Numbered from the stretch's first letter, positions 1 through 10,801 are shown. The stretch is 36,271 bases of DNA from Gemmatimonadales bacterium (GCA_013820855.1 JACDHV010000006.1:1-36271); one strand, 5' to 3'. A program made the numbers and translations. Notes: generated by a model not told the origin, from the sequence alone.

Positions 1-1078
1 GGCCACCGAGGTCGAGGTGAACCAGCGACGCGTCCGGCTGGGCGACGGCGGCTGCCTCGACTACGACTACCTGATCGTGGGCACGGGGGCGCATCACTCC
101 TATTTCGGCCACGACGAGTGGGAGCTGCTCGCTCCCGGTCTCAAGAGCCTGGAGGACGCGCTCGAGATCCGCCGGCGGGTCCTGCTGTCATTCGAGCTGG
201 CGGAGCGCGAGCCCGACCCCGTGCGGCGCCATGCCTATCTCACGTTCGTGGTGGTCGGCGGGGGCCCCACCGGTGTCGAGATGGCCGGCGCCGTCGCCGA
301 GATCCGCCGCTATGCACTACGGCGGGACTTTCGCCACATCGACCCGGGCGAGGCGACGGTGATGCTGCTCGAGGGAGGACCGCGACTGCTTCCCTCCTAT
401 CCTCCCGAGCTCAGCGAGAAGGCCAAGCTCGATCTCCGGCGGCTGGGCGTCGAGGTGCGTACCGAGACGATGGTGACCGAGATCCAGCCAGGATGGGTTC
501 GCGCCGCCGGCTGGACCATCCCGACGCAGACGGTGATCTGGGCCGCCGGCAACACGGCGAGTTCCCTGCTCAAGTCGCTGGGCACGCCGCTGGACCGGAT
601 GGGGCGGGCGATCGTGGAGCCCGACTGCACGATCCCGGGCCACCCCGAGGTGTTCGTCCTCGGCGATGCCGCCGCCTTTGCCACGCCCCACGACAGCACC
701 CTGCCCGGCATCTGCCCGGTGGCGATCCAGATGGGACAGTATACCGCCCGCACCATCGCGGGCGATCTCGCCGGACGCTCGCGGCGCGCGTTCAGCTACT
801 GGGACAAGGGACAGCTCGCCGTCGTCGGCCGGGGACGCGCGGTGGCGGACATCTGGAAGCTCCACTTCAGCGGCTTTCTCGCGTGGCTGACCTGGATCTT
901 CGTGCACATCTTCTTCCTGATCGGCTTCCGCAACCGGCTGCTGGTCCTGATCCAGTGGGCCTGGTCGTACTTCACCTACGGCCGCGGGGCGCGCATCATC
1001 ACCGAGGAAATGCGCTCACCTCCGACGCCACTCACCGCGGACTGCCCGCCGGAAGAGGTGGCCGCGGCAGTCCCATGA
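1..1078 (+). CDS. NAD(P)/FAD-dependent oxidoreductase, NDH-2-like (type II NADH dehydrogenase), 5' truncated by window edge
   Basis: Frame is open to the first base; VVVGGGPTGVEMAGA dinucleotide fold, VFVLGDAA FAD motif, C-terminal hydrophobic segment FLAWLTWIFVHIFFLIGFRNRLLVLIQWAWSYFTY typical of NDH-2. Confidence 0.9.
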   Translation, partial: ATEVEVNQRRVRLGDGGCLDYDYLIVGTGAHHSYFGHDEWELLAPGLKSLEDALEIRRRVLLSFELAEREPDPVRRHAYLTFVVVGGGPTGVEMAGAVAEIRRYALRRDFRHIDPGEATVMLLEGGPRLLPSYPPELSEKAKLDLRRLGVEVRTETMVTEIQPGWVRAAGWTIPTQTVIWAAGNTASSLLKSLGTPLDRMGRAIVEPDCTIPGHPEVFVLGDAAAFATPHDSTLPGICPVAIQMGQYTARTIAGDLAGRSRRAFSYWDKGQLAVVGRGRAVADIWKLHFSGFLAWLTWIFVHIFFLIGFRNRLLVLIQWAWSYFTYGRGARIITEEMRSPPTPLTADCPPEEVAAAVP

Positions 1079-2034
1079 GCCAGGCGGCGGCGGTGAAGCG
1101 CCGGGCGTCCGAGCTCGGCTTCCTGGCATGCGGCATCACGGACCCGAGCCCGGTGCCCGACGGCGGCCGCCTGGATCAGTGGCTCGCCAGCGGGTACGCG
1201 GGTGTCATGCGGTATCTCCACCGCCAGGCCCGCAAGCGCAAGGACCCCCGGCTCATAATTCCTGAAGCCAAGTCGGTAGTAGTAGTTTTGGACAACTACT
1301 ACGATGGAGACTCGGACCCCGGTCCCGTGCCCAAAGTGGCGCGTTACGCCAGGGGCCAGGACTATCATAGGGTTACGCGAGCCAGACTCGACCGGCTCGC
1401 CGACACCCTCCGGAATGAGGGCGCCGCCGTCGCCCACACCTTCACCGATTCCGGTCCGGTGCCCGAGCGGGCGTTGGCGCTCAGGGCGGGTCTCGGATGG
1501 ATCGGCAAGAATACGATGCTGATCCGCCCGGGCACCGGATCGTTCTTCTTCATCGGAACCATCTTTACCGATCTCGAGCTGGACCGGGACGACTCGGTGG
1601 TGACGGATCACTGCGGCAGCTGTACCCGCTGCCTGGATGCCTGCCCCACCGATGCCTTGGTGGAGCCTCGACTTCTCGACGCGACACGCTGCATCTCGTA
1701 TCTCACCATCGAGCAGAAGGGCCCCATTCCCGCGCCCCTCGCGGAGCGGCTCGAGGGGTGGGTATTCGGCTGCGACATCTGCAACGAGGTCTGTCCCTGG
1801 AATCAGCGCTTCGCCGAGCCAAGCGCCTCCGAGGAGTTTCGCTCCCACGACGAGCTGGCCGGCGCGCCCGACGACCTGTTCGACCGGATGGACCAGGAGG
1901 AATTCGCCCGGCGATTCGGCGACACACCGCTGGAACGCGCCGGGCTGCGGGGAATGCGGCGGAACTTCCGGGCCGCCCTGGCGGCGAGTCGGACATCCGG
2001 GCATCCGCGAGATGACCCGGGGCTCATCGAATGA
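1075..2034 (+). CDS. queG: Epoxyqueuosine reductase QueG
   Basis: ATGA overlap with upstream gene; GLGWIGKNTMLI motif and two 4Fe-4S clusters CGSCTRCLDACP and CDICNEVCPWN. Confidence 0.93.
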   Translation: MSQAAAVKRRASELGFLACGITDPSPVPDGGRLDQWLASGYAGVMRYLHRQARKRKDPRLIIPEAKSVVVVLDNYYDGDSDPGPVPKVARYARGQDYHRVTRARLDRLADTLRNEGAAVAHTFTDSGPVPERALALRAGLGWIGKNTMLIRPGTGSFFFIGTIFTDLELDRDDSVVTDHCGSCTRCLDACPTDALVEPRLLDATRCISYLTIEQKGPIPAPLAERLEGWVFGCDICNEVCPWNQRFAEPSASEEFRSHDELAGAPDDLFDRMDQEEFARRFGDTPLERAGLRGMRRNFRAALAASRTSGHPRDDPGLIE

Positions 2035-2473
2035 CCGGTCTGTGGCGCATCGCGCCCTCGTTGCTGCTCGCGGCGTGCGCCTCCGGATCCGCTCAGCGAG
2101 CGGGCGGCGGCGGGGCCGGCGGGCAGGAGGTATTCCAGCAGGAAGTGCCCCAGGTGGTAGAGAGCTACTACACCGACTTCTCGGCCCGCGATTGGGAGCG
2201 GTTCAGCGGACATTTCTGGCCCGCCGCCACGCTCACGACGGTGTGGCAACCGCCGGGCGAGGACGCGCCGCGAGTGGTCACGACCACGGTGCCCGATTTC
2301 GTGGGGCTCGCGCCGCAGGGACCGGGCAGCCGACCGATCTTCGAGGAGCGGCTGGACAGCTCGGCCGGGCGGATGGCGGGAAACCTGGCCCACGTTGCAT
2401 CGACGCCTTCACTCTCATGAAGCACGACGGCCGCTGGCGGATCGTCACATTGGCCTACACCGATGTCCCCTGA
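2031..2473 (+). pseudogene. SnoaL/DUF4440-like (NTF2 fold) putative lipoprotein, frame broken near 2390
   Basis: N-terminal part in frame of 2031 (MTGLWRIAPSLLLAACASG lipobox ... RMAGNLAHV); C-terminal part IDAFTLMKHDGRWRIVTLAYTD in a different frame (frame of ORF 1637..2473). Confidence 0.65.
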
Positions 2474-2933
2474 GCTCGACCACTATGCCAGGCTCCTGCG
2501 CTATGATGCATGGGCCAACGCCGAGACGCTGGAATCGCTTCGCGGCGGCGAGCCTCCCGCGAAAGCGATACGGTGGATGGGGCACATCGTGGGATCCGGT
2601 GCGCTCTGGCTGGCGCGGCTGCGGCAGGAGCCGCCGGAGTTGGCGGTGTGGCCCGACCTGGACGCCGACCAACGCGCGGCCGGGCTCGCGCGCCTCGCCG
2701 ACAGCTGGCCGCGGTACCTCGGCGCGCTCTCGCCGGCCGATCTCGAGGCCAGCGTCGGGTATCGCAACAGTCTTGGCGAAGAGTGGACCAGCGAGATCGG
2801 CGACATCCTGATGCACGTCGTGATGCACGGCGCCTACCACCGGGCGCAGATCGCGGCCGCTCTCCGCGAGAGCGGACGAGAGCCCGCCTATACCGACTTC
2901 ATTCATGCGGTACGCCGGAGGCTGGTCGAATGA
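2463..2933 (+). CDS. DinB family protein
   Basis: 156 aa; helical DinB pattern with HIVGSGALWL and HVVMHGAYHRAQIAAALRESG metal-binding histidines. Confidence 0.88.
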   Translation: MSPELDHYARLLRYDAWANAETLESLRGGEPPAKAIRWMGHIVGSGALWLARLRQEPPELAVWPDLDADQRAAGLARLADSWPRYLGALSPADLEASVGYRNSLGEEWTSEIGDILMHVVMHGAYHRAQIAAALRESGREPAYTDFIHAVRRRLVE

Positions 2934-3151
2934 ACTCACCGTCGCCCGGACCCATGCTGGTCGCGATCGGTGTCGGTCTCATCCTGATCGGGCTGCTCTT
3001 CTGGTCCGGCAGCCTGTCCTGGTTCGGCAGACTGCCGGGGGACATCCGGATCGAGCGCGAATCCATGCGCATCTACGTGCCGATCGTGTCGATGCTCCTG
3101 GTGTCGATCGTGCTCAGTCTGGTGCTGTATGTGGTGCGGCGGTTCTTCTGA
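2930..3151 (+). CDS. DUF2905 family small membrane protein
   Basis: ATGA overlap with DinB gene; LVAIGVGLILIGLLFW..WFGRLPGDIRIERE..YVPIVSMLLVSIVLSLVL. Confidence 0.85.
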   Translation: MNSPSPGPMLVAIGVGLILIGLLFWSGSLSWFGRLPGDIRIERESMRIYVPIVSMLLVSIVLSLVLYVVRRFF

Positions 3152-3486
3152 TCGGGTGGTGCTCCTGACCGGGTGCTCCCCCGAAAGGTTCGATCCGGGG
3201 CGACTGGATCGAATCGGCGGGTAATTACGTATGGGTTCAGGTCGGCCGCGAGCGCGCTCGACGGAATTCGGCTCACCCCGAGCCGCCCCCTTGCCGGATC
3301 CACCTCGAGGTACCCCTCGCTCGGCACACCCCAATGCCGCTCCCCGACCGGACCGGCCACGGCAAGTACTCTCGGTGTGACGGAAGTCCGAGAGCGGCGA
3401 GTGGAAGTTCGTGCAGGACGCGGGGAGAGCGGAAACCCGCCACCGGCACCCTGACGTAGGGGGGAATCGGAGAATACATCGCGCGA

Positions 3487-3708
3487 GTGGCGGAGAACGC
3501 GCTGAAGCCCGGGGAGGCGGACCCGACCAGACGCAGGGTGACGTCGGTGGACGTGACCGGAGACGCCGCCATGGCCATCGTGGAGCTTGAGCGGCCGGAC
3601 GCGGTGGTCACGGACTACATGTCGCTGCTGAAGGTGGACGGCCGCTGGCTGATCGTGACCAAGATCTTCGCCCGGGGGACCCGGCAGGAGCATGTCGGCG
3701 GACGCTGA
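3487..3708 (+). pseudogene. C-terminal remnant of a lumazine-binding-like/NTF2-fold protein
   Basis: RRRVTSVDVTGDAAMAIVELERPDAVVTDYMSLLKVDGRWLIVTKIF resembles the C-terminal half of the putative lumazine-binding family; upstream frame has a stop at ~3457 and no recognisable N-terminal half. Confidence 0.45.
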
Positions 3709-3726
3709 CGGCCTTACTTTGGAGGC

Positions 3727-4233
3727 ATGGTCCGGCCCTCGCCCCCCGCTTTGACTGCCGAGCTCGGCACCGTCGAGCCGGCACGCCTCGAGCGGCTCCG
3801 GCGGCTGGGCTATCTGCTCGACGACTCCATCCCGATTCCCGGCACCCGCTACCGCGTCGGCTGGGAGTCCATCGTCGGACTGGTGCCCGGTGTCGGCGAT
3901 CTGGTCGGGGGTGGATTCTCGCTCTACATCATCCTCCAGGCGGCGAGGATGGGGGCGCCCGCGTCGCTCCTGACGCGGATGGGCTGGAACCTGGTCGTGG
4001 ACCTCGTGGTCGGAGCGATCCCCTTCCTCGGCGATCTGTTCGACGCGGGCTTCAAGGCGAACATGCGCAACCTCGCGCTGCTCGACCGGCACGCGCGGCA
4101 GCCGACGCAGTCGCGCCGTGCCAGCCGGCGCTTCGTCGCGTTGCTCGTCCTCCTGCTGGGGCTGATGCTCGCCGGCGCCTTCGCGCTCGCCGTCTTCCTG
4201 ATCCAACTCGCCTTCAGCCGGCCGGTCCTGTGA
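3727..4233 (+). CDS. DUF4112 domain-containing protein
   Basis: LLDDSIPIPGTRYRVGWESIVGLVPGVGDLVGGGFSLYIILQAARMGAP...VVDLVVGAIPFLGDLFDAGFKAN. Confidence 0.88.
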   Translation: MVRPSPPALTAELGTVEPARLERLRRLGYLLDDSIPIPGTRYRVGWESIVGLVPGVGDLVGGGFSLYIILQAARMGAPASLLTRMGWNLVVDLVVGAIPFLGDLFDAGFKANMRNLALLDRHARQPTQSRRASRRFVALLVLLLGLMLAGAFALAVFLIQLAFSRPVL

Positions 4234-4643
4234 GCGCACCTCCGCCCCCGTCGCTGCACAGCGTCGCGGTCTTCGTGAGCGACCTGCCCCGCGCGATCGA
4301 GTTCTATCGCGACTCTCTCCGCCTGCCGGTCACCCAGCAGGGCTCGTTCGGCGCGGAGTTCCTGGAAGGCCCCACGCACATCGGCGTCCATCCCGCGGCG
4401 CATCCCGACGCCAAGAAGCTGGTCGGGCGGCACACCGGCATCACCCTCTTCGTGACCGACCTGCTGCACTACTGCGGCGACCTGCATGCGCGGGGCGTCC
4501 GCTTCGTGACCGAGCCCACTCAGCAGCCGTGGGGCATCATGGCGATGGTCGCCGATCCCGACGGGAACATCCTCGCGCTGTGGGAGGATCACACGCCGGA
4601 AGGGTCCGGAGAGCCGGTCAGCCAGGCCGACGGGACGAGCTGA
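4230..4643 (+). CDS. VOC family protein (glyoxalase/bleomycin resistance fold)
   Basis: SVAVFVSDLPRAIEFYRDSLRLPVTQQG...MAMVADPDGNILALWE; 4-bp overlap with upstream gene. Confidence 0.88.
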   Translation: MSAPPPPSLHSVAVFVSDLPRAIEFYRDSLRLPVTQQGSFGAEFLEGPTHIGVHPAAHPDAKKLVGRHTGITLFVTDLLHYCGDLHARGVRFVTEPTQQPWGIMAMVADPDGNILALWEDHTPEGSGEPVSQADGTS

Positions 4644-5109
4644 CCGTGATCGCCCGCGCGGCCGGGCTCCCCCGCAGCGCGTCCTCCACGATCTGCGCCT
4701 GCTGCTCCATCCCGTAGGCATCGAACGGCCGATCCGGCGCGGAGTGATACGCGTAGGGGCTGCGGCCGAGCCCGAGATGGCGGTAGGCGAGCTCGCGAAG
4801 CTGCGCCGCGGCACCGCGGGCGAAGTACCGCCAGGGACCCCACGACTGGTACTGCGCGCAGTGCGTCACCTCGTGGGCCAGGACGGCGAGGTCGCCGTCG
4901 CACCGCGCCGGCAGGAAGATGTGGTTGCCGAGCGCGACGGCCCGTCCGCGGCTGAGCCAGAGCACCAGCCGGCGCGTGAGACCGGCCGCGCGCCCGCACC
5001 CAGCCCGGTAGACCCGCACCCTGCTCCAGTCCACCGGCAGCGGCAGCGCGCCGATGGCCGCGCAGACCTGCGCCGGCACCGCACGGCTCGCCCGGCGCTC
5101 ACCGTTCAC
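4618..5109 (-). CDS. DUF4157-like metallopeptidase-fold protein
   Basis: LAVLAHEVTHCAQYQSWG HExxH motif; RVRVYRAGC...FLPARCDGD pattern of DUF4157. Confidence 0.7.
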   Translation of the reverse strand: MNGERRASRAVPAQVCAAIGALPLPVDWSRVRVYRAGCGRAAGLTRRLVLWLSRGRAVALGNHIFLPARCDGDLAVLAHEVTHCAQYQSWGPWRYFARGAAAQLRELAYRHLGLGRSPYAYHSAPDRPFDAYGMEQQAQIVEDALRGSPAARAITVSSSRRPG

Positions 5110-5136
5110 CTGCCGTCCTCCACGGTCTGCCCGCCG

Positions 5137-6324
5137 TCACTTTCCCAGGAACTCCCCGATGGGTGCCAGCGACTCGATGTGGTCGCACGCGATCTTGAGC
5201 GTCGCCATGATGGGCACCGCGAGAATCGCGCCGGGAACTCCCCAGAGGTACCACCAGAACACCAGCCCGATGAAGAGGGCCACGGTGTTGAGCTTCATTC
5301 GATTGCCGTAGATCACCGGCGTGACGAGGTTGCTCTCGATGAGGTTGAGCGCGAGGAAAGTGCCCGGCACCAGCAGCGCATGCCCCACGTCGTCGAAGGC
5401 GATGAACGCCGCCAGGGCGAGCAGCACGGTGTTGGCCACCGCGCCGACGTAGGGTATGAAGTTGAGCACCGCGGCCACCACGCCCCAGAGGGCCGGGTTG
5501 GGCAGCCCCAGCAGGTACATCGCGATGCCCGTCACCACGCCGACGCCCACGTTGATCAGCGTGGTGGTGAAGAGGTACAGGGAGATCTGCGCCTCGGTCT
5601 CCCTCGCGATCGTGACCGCCACGCGCTTGTCCTTGAACTGCGGGAGCACGCCCACGAGCTTCTGCAGGAAGAGGTCCCCGACAGCCAGCAGGAAGTAGGT
5701 CAGGAAGATGACCACCGTCGCCGTGCTCAGGAACGAGGCCGTTCCGCCGAAGAACTGCCTGGTCAGGCTCGGCCCTTTGAGCTCGACCTGCTGCGTCGCG
5801 GGCTCGTCTCCGTCGGCCACGCGCTCGACCTGTTCTGCGGCCTCGGTCACCTGCTGGACGGAGCCTTGCATCGACTGCAGCTTTCCCCGCGCCGTCTCGA
5901 TGGCCTCCGGCGCGGCGGCGATGTACTCGGCGGCCGGGCCGGCCAGCCGGTAGACCCCGAACACGATCACCGCCAGCAGGCCGAGCATCACGATGCCCGC
6001 GCCGAGCGGCTCGGAAAGTCCGGCCTTGCGAAGCGCGCGGACGATCGGCGCGAGGAGAAAGTCGAGCAGGATGGCGAGAACGATGGGAAGGAACAGCTCC
6101 TGCGCGAGATGCAGGGTGTAGAACGTCGCGAGCACGAACAGGCCGACCAGCGCCACGTGACGCGCGTCGGCATTCTCGCCGAGGAGGCTCGCCAGCTTGG
6201 TAGCGTCGGGCGCCTCGCCGAACGGCGCGGGCTTCGGGATGAGCGCCTCGGCGTCGATGTCGGGCGTGAGAACGGAATCGTCGTCGGGCTCGATCGCCGG
6301 CGTGCTGCGAGGTTCGCTTGTCAT
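5137..6324 (-). CDS. AI-2E family transporter (PerM/TqsA-like)
   Basis: Multi-TM; ALWGVVAAVLNFIPYVGAVANTVLLALAAF ... NLVTPVIYGNRMKLNTVALFIGLVFWWYLWGVPGAILAVPIMATLKI. Confidence 0.92.
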   Translation of the reverse strand: MTSEPRSTPAIEPDDDSVLTPDIDAEALIPKPAPFGEAPDATKLASLLGENADARHVALVGLFVLATFYTLHLAQELFLPIVLAILLDFLLAPIVRALRKAGLSEPLGAGIVMLGLLAVIVFGVYRLAGPAAEYIAAAPEAIETARGKLQSMQGSVQQVTEAAEQVERVADGDEPATQQVELKGPSLTRQFFGGTASFLSTATVVIFLTYFLLAVGDLFLQKLVGVLPQFKDKRVAVTIARETEAQISLYLFTTTLINVGVGVVTGIAMYLLGLPNPALWGVVAAVLNFIPYVGAVANTVLLALAAFIAFDDVGHALLVPGTFLALNLIESNLVTPVIYGNRMKLNTVALFIGLVFWWYLWGVPGAILAVPIMATLKIACDHIESLAPIGEFLGK

Positions 6325-6369
6325 GGTTGTCCGGTCGAGGATGCGGCCCCTTGTCCCGCCCCGCGAGCC

Positions 6370-6387
6370 CGGGCTAAGGTTAGCCCG
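6370..6387. promoter_or_regulatory. 8+2+8 perfect inverted repeat in divergent promoter region
   Basis: CGGGCTAA-GG-TTAGCCCG between divergent AI-2E transporter (start 6324) and plsC-like (start 6446). Confidence 0.45.
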
Positions 6388-6445
6388 CCCCGCGCCGGTC
6401 GTCTGTGCTCCAGCACACCGGCGTCCCTCTCAACCGCTCGGGAGC

Positions 6446-7192
6446 ATGTCTCGCCTCTGGCAGTCGCTCGTCTCGGTCTGGACGTGGCTGGTCCTGGTGG
6501 CCTGTGTGCTGCTCTGGCTGCCGATGATGGCGCTGCTGCGGCTGGCCACGCTGGGCGACCCCGGCCGGTACTGGGTCGGCTACCTCTTCCGCGCGATCAG
6601 CCGCGTCGTCGCTGCATCGAACCCCCTCTGGAGATTCACCTACACCGGCGCCGTTCCGGCCGATCCGCGCCGCCCCTACGTCGTCGTGTCCAATCACGAG
6701 TCGTTCGCCGACATCCTGCTCATCAGCCACCTGCCCTGGGAGATGAAGTGGCTCTCCAAGGCGGAGCTGTTTCGGATTCCGGTGATGGGCTGGCTCATGC
6801 ATCTGGCGGGCGACGTGCCGGTGAAGCGCGGCGTCGGCCCCAGCGCGATCGAGGCGATGGCCCGCTGCCGGCAGATTCTCTCGCGGCGGGTGTCGGTGAT
6901 GATCTTCCCCGAAGGGACCCGGTCGCCCACGGCCGACCTCCTGCCGTTCAAGGACGGTGCGTTCCATCTCGCGATCGACGCCGGCGTTCCGATCCTTCCC
7001 CTGGCCCTCCACGGCACCGCTACCGCGCTGCCCAAGCACGATTGGCGCTTCGCGCGCTCCACCGCGATCGTCGAGGTGCTCGATCCGATCGAGACGGCGG
7101 GGCTCACGCCGGCCGACGTGCCGGCGCTGAAGGAGCGGGTGCGCGGTACGATCGTCGAGGCCCGGAACCGCCTCGCGCGGCAGCTCGCGTGA
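6446..7192 (+). CDS. 1-acyl-sn-glycerol-3-phosphate acyltransferase-like (PlsC family)
   Basis: VSNHESFADILL (NHxxxxD), FPEGTRSPT motif; start at MSRLWQSL preferred over longer ORF. Confidence 0.9.
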   Translation: MSRLWQSLVSVWTWLVLVACVLLWLPMMALLRLATLGDPGRYWVGYLFRAISRVVAASNPLWRFTYTGAVPADPRRPYVVVSNHESFADILLISHLPWEMKWLSKAELFRIPVMGWLMHLAGDVPVKRGVGPSAIEAMARCRQILSRRVSVMIFPEGTRSPTADLLPFKDGAFHLAIDAGVPILPLALHGTATALPKHDWRFARSTAIVEVLDPIETAGLTPADVPALKERVRGTIVEARNRLARQLA

Positions 7193-7572
7193 CCCGCTGG
7201 AGGGCGGGGCCGGCCGTGGCCGCGCTCGCGTGGCTCGCCGCGTGCGAGAGCCGGCCCGCGATCCGATCCGACTTCGATCCGGGGCCGGTGCCGGACGAGC
7301 TCGCCGATGGAGAGCGGCTCTTCGATGCCAACTGCGCGCGCTGCCATGGGGCGCTCGCCGCGGGGACCGACTCGGGGCCACCGCTGGTCCACAGGGTGTA
7401 CGAGCCGAATCATCACGGGGACATCGCCTTTCAGCGCGCGGTGACGTTCGGGGTTCGGGCGCACCATTGGAGGTTCGGGAATATGCCGCCGGTGGCCGGC
7501 CTGGACGAGCTTGAGATCGGGCGGATCACCGCCTACGTCCGGTGGCTGCAGCGGAAGGCGGGAATCGAATAG
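7189..7572 (+). CDS. Class I cytochrome c, probable lipoprotein
   Basis: GTGA overlap with plsC-like gene; ALAWLAACESRP lipobox; ANCARCHG haem site; NMPPVAGLDELEIGRITAYVRWLQ. Confidence 0.88.
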   Translation: MTRWRAGPAVAALAWLAACESRPAIRSDFDPGPVPDELADGERLFDANCARCHGALAAGTDSGPPLVHRVYEPNHHGDIAFQRAVTFGVRAHHWRFGNMPPVAGLDELEIGRITAYVRWLQRKAGIE

Positions 7573-7575
7573 GTC

Positions 7576-8862
7576 TCACGGCCTGCCGAGATCCGCTGGG
7601 GCGCGCACGCTTCCCACCACGCCCGCCAGGGCCAGCAGCGCCAGCACATAGGGAAGCATCAGGAAGAGCTGGTAGGGCACGTCGAGCCCCAGCGTCTGAA
7701 ACAGAAACTGCAGCGCCATGGCGGCGCCGAAGGCGAGCGCCGCGACCGCGGCACCCAGCGGGTGCCACCGACCCAGCACCACGATCGCGAGCGCCACGTA
7801 CCCGCGGCCAGCCGTCATCCGCTCCGCGAAGGTTCCCACCTGCGCCAGCACCAGTGTCGCGCCGGCGAGGCCGGCGAAGCCTCCGCCGATGAGCGTCGCC
7901 CCCACGCGAACGAGCCGGGTGGGCACGCCGGCCGCGCGTGCCACGCGCTGCATCGCGCCCGCGCCCGCTTCCAGCGCCCCGAAGAGAAGGCCCGCGAGGA
8001 CCACGCCGAGTGGATGGAGCCGGCCGAGCAGCGCGACCGCGATGGCGGTGAACCCGTAGCCGGGTGAGAGATTCTGAAACAGCGCGTAGGAGACCCCTGC
8101 GACCTCGACGCCGCCTGCCAGCCCCGCGATCGCACCCGACAGCGCGAGAGCGGCGGCGGCCGTCCACCGGCCGTCGATGCCGCCGCTGATCTCCGCCGCG
8201 CGCGGGCCCAGGCCCACCGCGCGAAGCCGGAAGCCCCACACCGTGCGCGCGAACACATGCCACAGGACGAGCGCGCCGGCGAGCGCCAACAGAATGCCGG
8301 CGTGCAGCCGCGTCCCCGGCAGCAGCGGCAGCCTGGCGGACAGCGCGATCGGGTCGCTCTGGGGATAGATCCCCTGGCTCTCCTGCAGCGGCCGCTGCAG
8401 CATCAGGCTCGTCGTCGCCTCGGCGACGAAGTTGAGCAGGGAGCGTGCTGATCACCTCGAGCACGCCGTACCGGGCACGAAGCAATACGGGGACCGCCAC
8501 CCATAGGGCCCCCGCCAGGAGGGCCCCCGAGAGCACCACCGCGACAGCGAGCGGCGCGGGCAGCGATCCGGCGTGGAGGCCCAGCCACGTCGCGGCGATC
8601 GCGCCGGCGTAGAACCGCCCTTCGGCTCCGATGTTGAAGGCACCGGCCCGGAAGGAGAGGGCCAGCCCGAGGCGATGATGATGAGAGGGACGGCGCGGAC
8701 CAGCGTGGCCGAGGTGATCGCGTACCAGGATCCGAACGCGCCCGACCAGAGCCCCCCGAGGGCGACCCCGGCATCGTAACCGGCCAGCTCGAGCCCGGGC
8801 GCGAGCGTCGCGAGTCCGGCGAGAAGCGCCGCCGTGCCGACCACCCAGCCGTGCGCGCGCAC
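7576..8862 (-). pseudogene. BMP-family ABC transporter permeases: permease 1 (YufP/NupP-like, two frameshifts) fused in frame to the C-terminus of permease 2 (YufQ/NupQ-like)
   Basis: Segments in three frames: MRAHGWVVGTAALLAG..AVPLIIIA / LALSFRAGAFNIGAEGRFYAGAIAATWLGL..YGVLEVIST / LNFVAEATTSLMLQRPLQES..LLFGALEAGAGAMQRVA then RAAGVPTRLVRVGATLIGGGFAGLAGA.. Confidence 0.75.
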
Positions 8863-8869
8863 GGCGCGC

Positions 8870-10027
<1,158 letters not shown>

Positions 10028-10031
<4 letters not shown>

Positions 10032-10801
10032 ATTCCGGTGGGATGATCGTGGAACTCCCACTCCAGGTCGAACCGCTCACCCAGGTGCGACGCCAGCGCT
10101 TGAACGCCCAGCGTCTCGGTGGCGTAGTGGCCGGCGTAAATCACGTTGAGGCCCCACTCCACGGCGTCGAAGTAGGTGTGGTGAGCGCCCTCCCCGGTGA
10201 TGTAGGTGTCGAGGCCGGCGCCGCGCGCCTCGCCGATCATGCTCCCCGCTCCGCCGGTGATGATGCCGACCCGCGAGACCCGCTCGGGGCCGCCGGGAAT
10301 CAACCGGGCGCCGGGCGCGAAAGTACCGAGCGCGCGATTCACCTCGCCGAGAAGCGTCTGGCGCGCGCCGAGTCGCGCGGGGGCGAATCCCCAGACCCCG
10401 ATGGGACTGCCCTTGTAGTCGCCGAACCAGCCTTCGACCTCGATTCCCAGCCGGTCCGCCAGGACGACGTTGTTGCCGACCTCGGGGTGAAGGTCGAGGG
10501 GGATGTGAGCCGAATACACGGCGACATCGTTCTCCAGGAGCGTCGAGATCCGGCGGTAGCGGCGGCCGGTGACGGGAACGTTGCCGTCCCAGAAGAGCCC
10601 ATGGTGCACCAGCAGGAGCGAATCCGGCGGAACGCCGTCGATCGTGGTCTGGGACGCGTCCACCGCGGCCACGATCCGGCCGACCGAGCCCCTGTTCTCC
10701 ACCTGGAGCCCGTTGGCGGCGTTGCGCTCGTCGGGGACCTCGCGGATCCGGAGGTATTCGTCGGCGTAGGCTACCACGTCGGCGAGCGGGACCGGGGACA
10801 T
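10028..10801 (-). CDS. Nif3-like dinuclear metal centre protein
   Basis: NGLQVENRG..VDASQTTID..LLLVHHGLFWDG...YSAHIPLDLHPEVGNNVVLADRLG...GAGSMIGEARGAGLDTYITGEGAHHTYFDAVEWGLNVIYAGHYATETLGVQAL; uninterrupted. Confidence 0.9.

Noticed and set aside
4744-7572. 942-aa + strand ORF
   Set aside because: Runs antisense to DUF4157 and AI-2E genes and out of frame with plsC; low-complexity R/H/G-rich translation. Only its 3' end (7189-7572, cytochrome c) is real.
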